From positions 1-32,722 of the forward strand of contig JAIROK010000115.1 of the NCBI GenBank assembly GCA_031257555.1: 32,722 bases of DNA, given 5' to 3'. The position numbers and the translations under genes are program-made. This document shows positions 31,256 to 32,722 of the stretch, one piece after another. Below the pieces are notes generated by a model. That model saw only the letters and a list, made by a program, of their open reading frames with translations. It had not been told where the DNA came from and searched no databases. The first letter of the stretch is position 1; each line of letters begins with the position of its first letter. This DNA is from Campylobacteraceae bacterium. GTDB taxonomy: Bacteria; Campylobacterota; Campylobacteria; Campylobacterales; Campylobacteraceae.

Positions 31256-32492
31256 TTAATTTTCCTTAAATTCCTCACCAAGCCTATAAGCCAAAAAGAT
31301 TAAAATGCCACACCTAAAACCAAAGCTATCCAAATTGCCCATTTGGGCACAACAAAACCGCTCTTTTTTTCTATTTTTACTTCAAGCGCCTTTTCGCCGC
31401 TAAGCTCTACAGCGTCCCCTGTCTTTACTATTGGTATATAATTGATATCAACATCTTTCAAAAAATCAGATGAGCACAAATCAAGCGCGTTGGCTCCGTA
31501 AGAGCCGTAAGCTAAGATAAACGGCGCGTTATTTGCGCTGTTGAAAACAATATCTACCCTTTTTCTATAAATGCTAAGTTTCGGTATATTGGCAAAACCG
31601 CCGTTAATCTTTAGCATAAACTCTTTGGTAAAAATGCTCTTTTGAAGTTTGATATCTGCTTTTTCGTTTACGATATGCCTCTCAAGCTTTATCCATTTAT
31701 CGCCGTCTTTGTAAAAAATATTCAAAGGAAGTATCAAACTTTTCTGTCCCAAATCAACAAACAGACCTCTACAGGTTGAATAGATGGGAGTTTATATATT
31801 AGAGCGTCATCTATGTTTTCTTGATATTTTGCTTTTAACTCAACAAACGACCTCTCCGTATATTGTTCGCTTGCATATGCCCTAACGGAGGTGATTTTGG
31901 GTATTTTTACATCCGAAGTTATGATAAGCTGCCAGCCTTCGGTATCGCTGTCATAATCATAATCTTCTATCCTTATCTTATCCGCTCTTAAACTGCTCTC
32001 ATTTGACACGTCTTTGAGTTCTGCGAGTAAAACTCCGCGCACAGCCGTATAGTAGCCAAATTCAACATCCGCTTTGGCTTCCCAATTATAATCCGCACTA
32101 TTCCAATCAAGCTCAAGATACGACACATAATCCCCTTCATTTAAGAGCTTTATGCGGTATGTGTAGGTATATACGACTCCGCGTGTGGTATTGTTCATTT
32201 TTTCATTTATAAAATACAAAGTTACGGGAATCTACTGCGTGATATTTTCTATCTTTTCCACATCTACAAACGAAAAAGCCACCGCTTGGTCGTTTGCGTT
32301 AAAAACTGTCGCATCTTTGAGCAACGGCGAGAGAGTATTTAGATAAACCTCATCCGGAATTTCCACTCTGCTGAATATCTGCCCGCTCTGCGCATTTAAT
32401 TCCAATCCGTAAGCGTAATCAAACGAACTTTGCGCGGCAAGAAAAGAGTTCAAAAACAGTGTAAACGCCAAAACAGATATACTTTTTTTCAT
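31256..32492 (-). pseudogene. DUF3999 membrane protein gene, broken in three places
   Basis: Read on the minus strand, ATG 32492 begins a signal peptide and N-terminal domain (MKKSISVLAFTLFLN...). The frame then meets TAG at 32234-32232 and continues in the same frame as IPVTLYFINEKMNN. It shifts near 31765-31770, where the earlier frame ends at 31734 while another frame continues from VDLGQKSLILP. It shifts again near 31300: the running frame stops after VLGVAF, but a neighbouring frame gives GILIFLAYRLGEEFKEN and a stop at 31256, a natural tail after the single C-terminal membrane helix. Together these make a DUF3999 protein of about 410 residues. Overlaps DUF2339 by four bases. Pseudogene unless sequencing errors are involved. 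Confidence 0.75.
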
Positions 32493-32722
32493 ACCTTATC
32501 CTTTGCATCTTCTTTCGGAGGTATCGGAGCTAAAAATCCTATAATAAGCATTAACAGTGCAACGCCTATAAAAACAAAAGCTCTAAATAACCCTTCCAGT
32601 CTCACGCTGTCATGCAGTACAAGTTTTGCCGTAACAATGACCAGCAAAGCCATACCGACAAACCAGATATCTCTTTTTTTGTTTCTGTTTGCAAAAATTA
32701 TCAAAGCCAAAGCCAAAAACGT
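32489..32722 (-). CDS. DUF2339 multi-spanning membrane protein, C-terminal part
   Basis: The last 78 codons of a gene that continues beyond the window. Three hydrophobic segments are visible, with ANRNKKRDIWFVGMALL, VTAKLVLHDSVRLEGLFRAF and the FIGVALLMLIIGFLAPIPPK ending typical of DUF2339 proteins, which are large (often over 800 residues) and many-times membrane-spanning. It lies directly before the DUF3999 gene with an ATGA overlap, the usual DUF2339-DUF3999 pairing. Function unknown; an envelope role is suggested by the pair. Confidence 0.8.
   Translation of the reverse strand, partial: TFLALALIIFANRNKKRDIWFVGMALLVIVTAKLVLHDSVRLEGLFRAFVFIGVALLMLIIGFLAPIPPKEDAKDKV

Overview
The window is AT-rich chromosomal DNA from a member of the Campylobacterota (Epsilonproteobacteria), most likely a free-living, respiring relative of Sulfurimonas/Sulfuricurvum/Sulfurospirillum rather than a host-adapted Campylobacter. 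The evidence is a ccoN-O-Q-P cbb3 oxidase operon followed by DUF4006, a short-form AddA/AddB pair, a DUF507-carA pair and a CadF-like OmpA protein. From memory, the order HAD - cadF - rpsI - rplM - addA - addB - fixH-like - accessory genes - ccoP/Q/O/N - response regulator - kinase - SafE-like protein - carA - DUF507 matches the Campylobacter jejuni block Cj1477c to Cj1495c almost gene for gene. Here an MscS channel gene and an orphan peptide-binding protein gene are added.

Layout. 1-1190: no gene; a mosaic of dispersed inverted-repeat elements. 1197-7350 (minus): choice-of-anchor I lipoprotein, HAD phosphatase, MscS channel, OmpA/CadF-like protein, solute-binding protein with a structured leader. 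7551-8384 (minus): rpsI and rplM with a recognisable promoter and terminator. 8497-13601 (minus): AddB-AddA recombination nuclease/helicase, joined by an ATGA overlap. 14134-23261 (minus): one long co-directional block running DUF507, carA, SafE-like, sensor kinase, response regulator, cbb3 oxidase, small assembly proteins. It contains a previously easy-to-miss 33-residue membrane protein gene at 15244-15345. 23446-27059 (minus): TonB-dependent receptor plus PepSY membrane protein, with a perfect 7-1-7 Fur box upstream.

27299-31112 is an accessory island that looks like the wreck of a Mu-like prophage. It holds a gemA C-terminal remnant overlapping a short mor-like gene, an inverted orphan gpG-type virion morphogenesis gene, a promoter with a symmetric operator, and a start-less DNA-binding-like relic. 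Between these phage pieces lies a compact four-gene plus-strand cassette: a Sel1 cysteine-rich lipoprotein, a degenerate secreted nuclease, a membrane-anchored coiled-coil protein and a double zinc-ribbon membrane protein. This cassette is the best candidate in the window for an undescribed system, although its nuclease carries an internal deletion and a C-tract frameshift.

31256-32722 (minus): a DUF2339-DUF3999 membrane protein pair, in which the DUF3999 gene carries one nonsense codon and two apparent frameshifts.

How the genes work together: the central block couples terminal oxidase structure (CcoNOQP), its assembly (FixH-like, DUF4006, small proteins, SafE-like) and a cytoplasmic PAS two-component system that may regulate it. 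The TonB/PepSY pair is an iron-starvation uptake unit.
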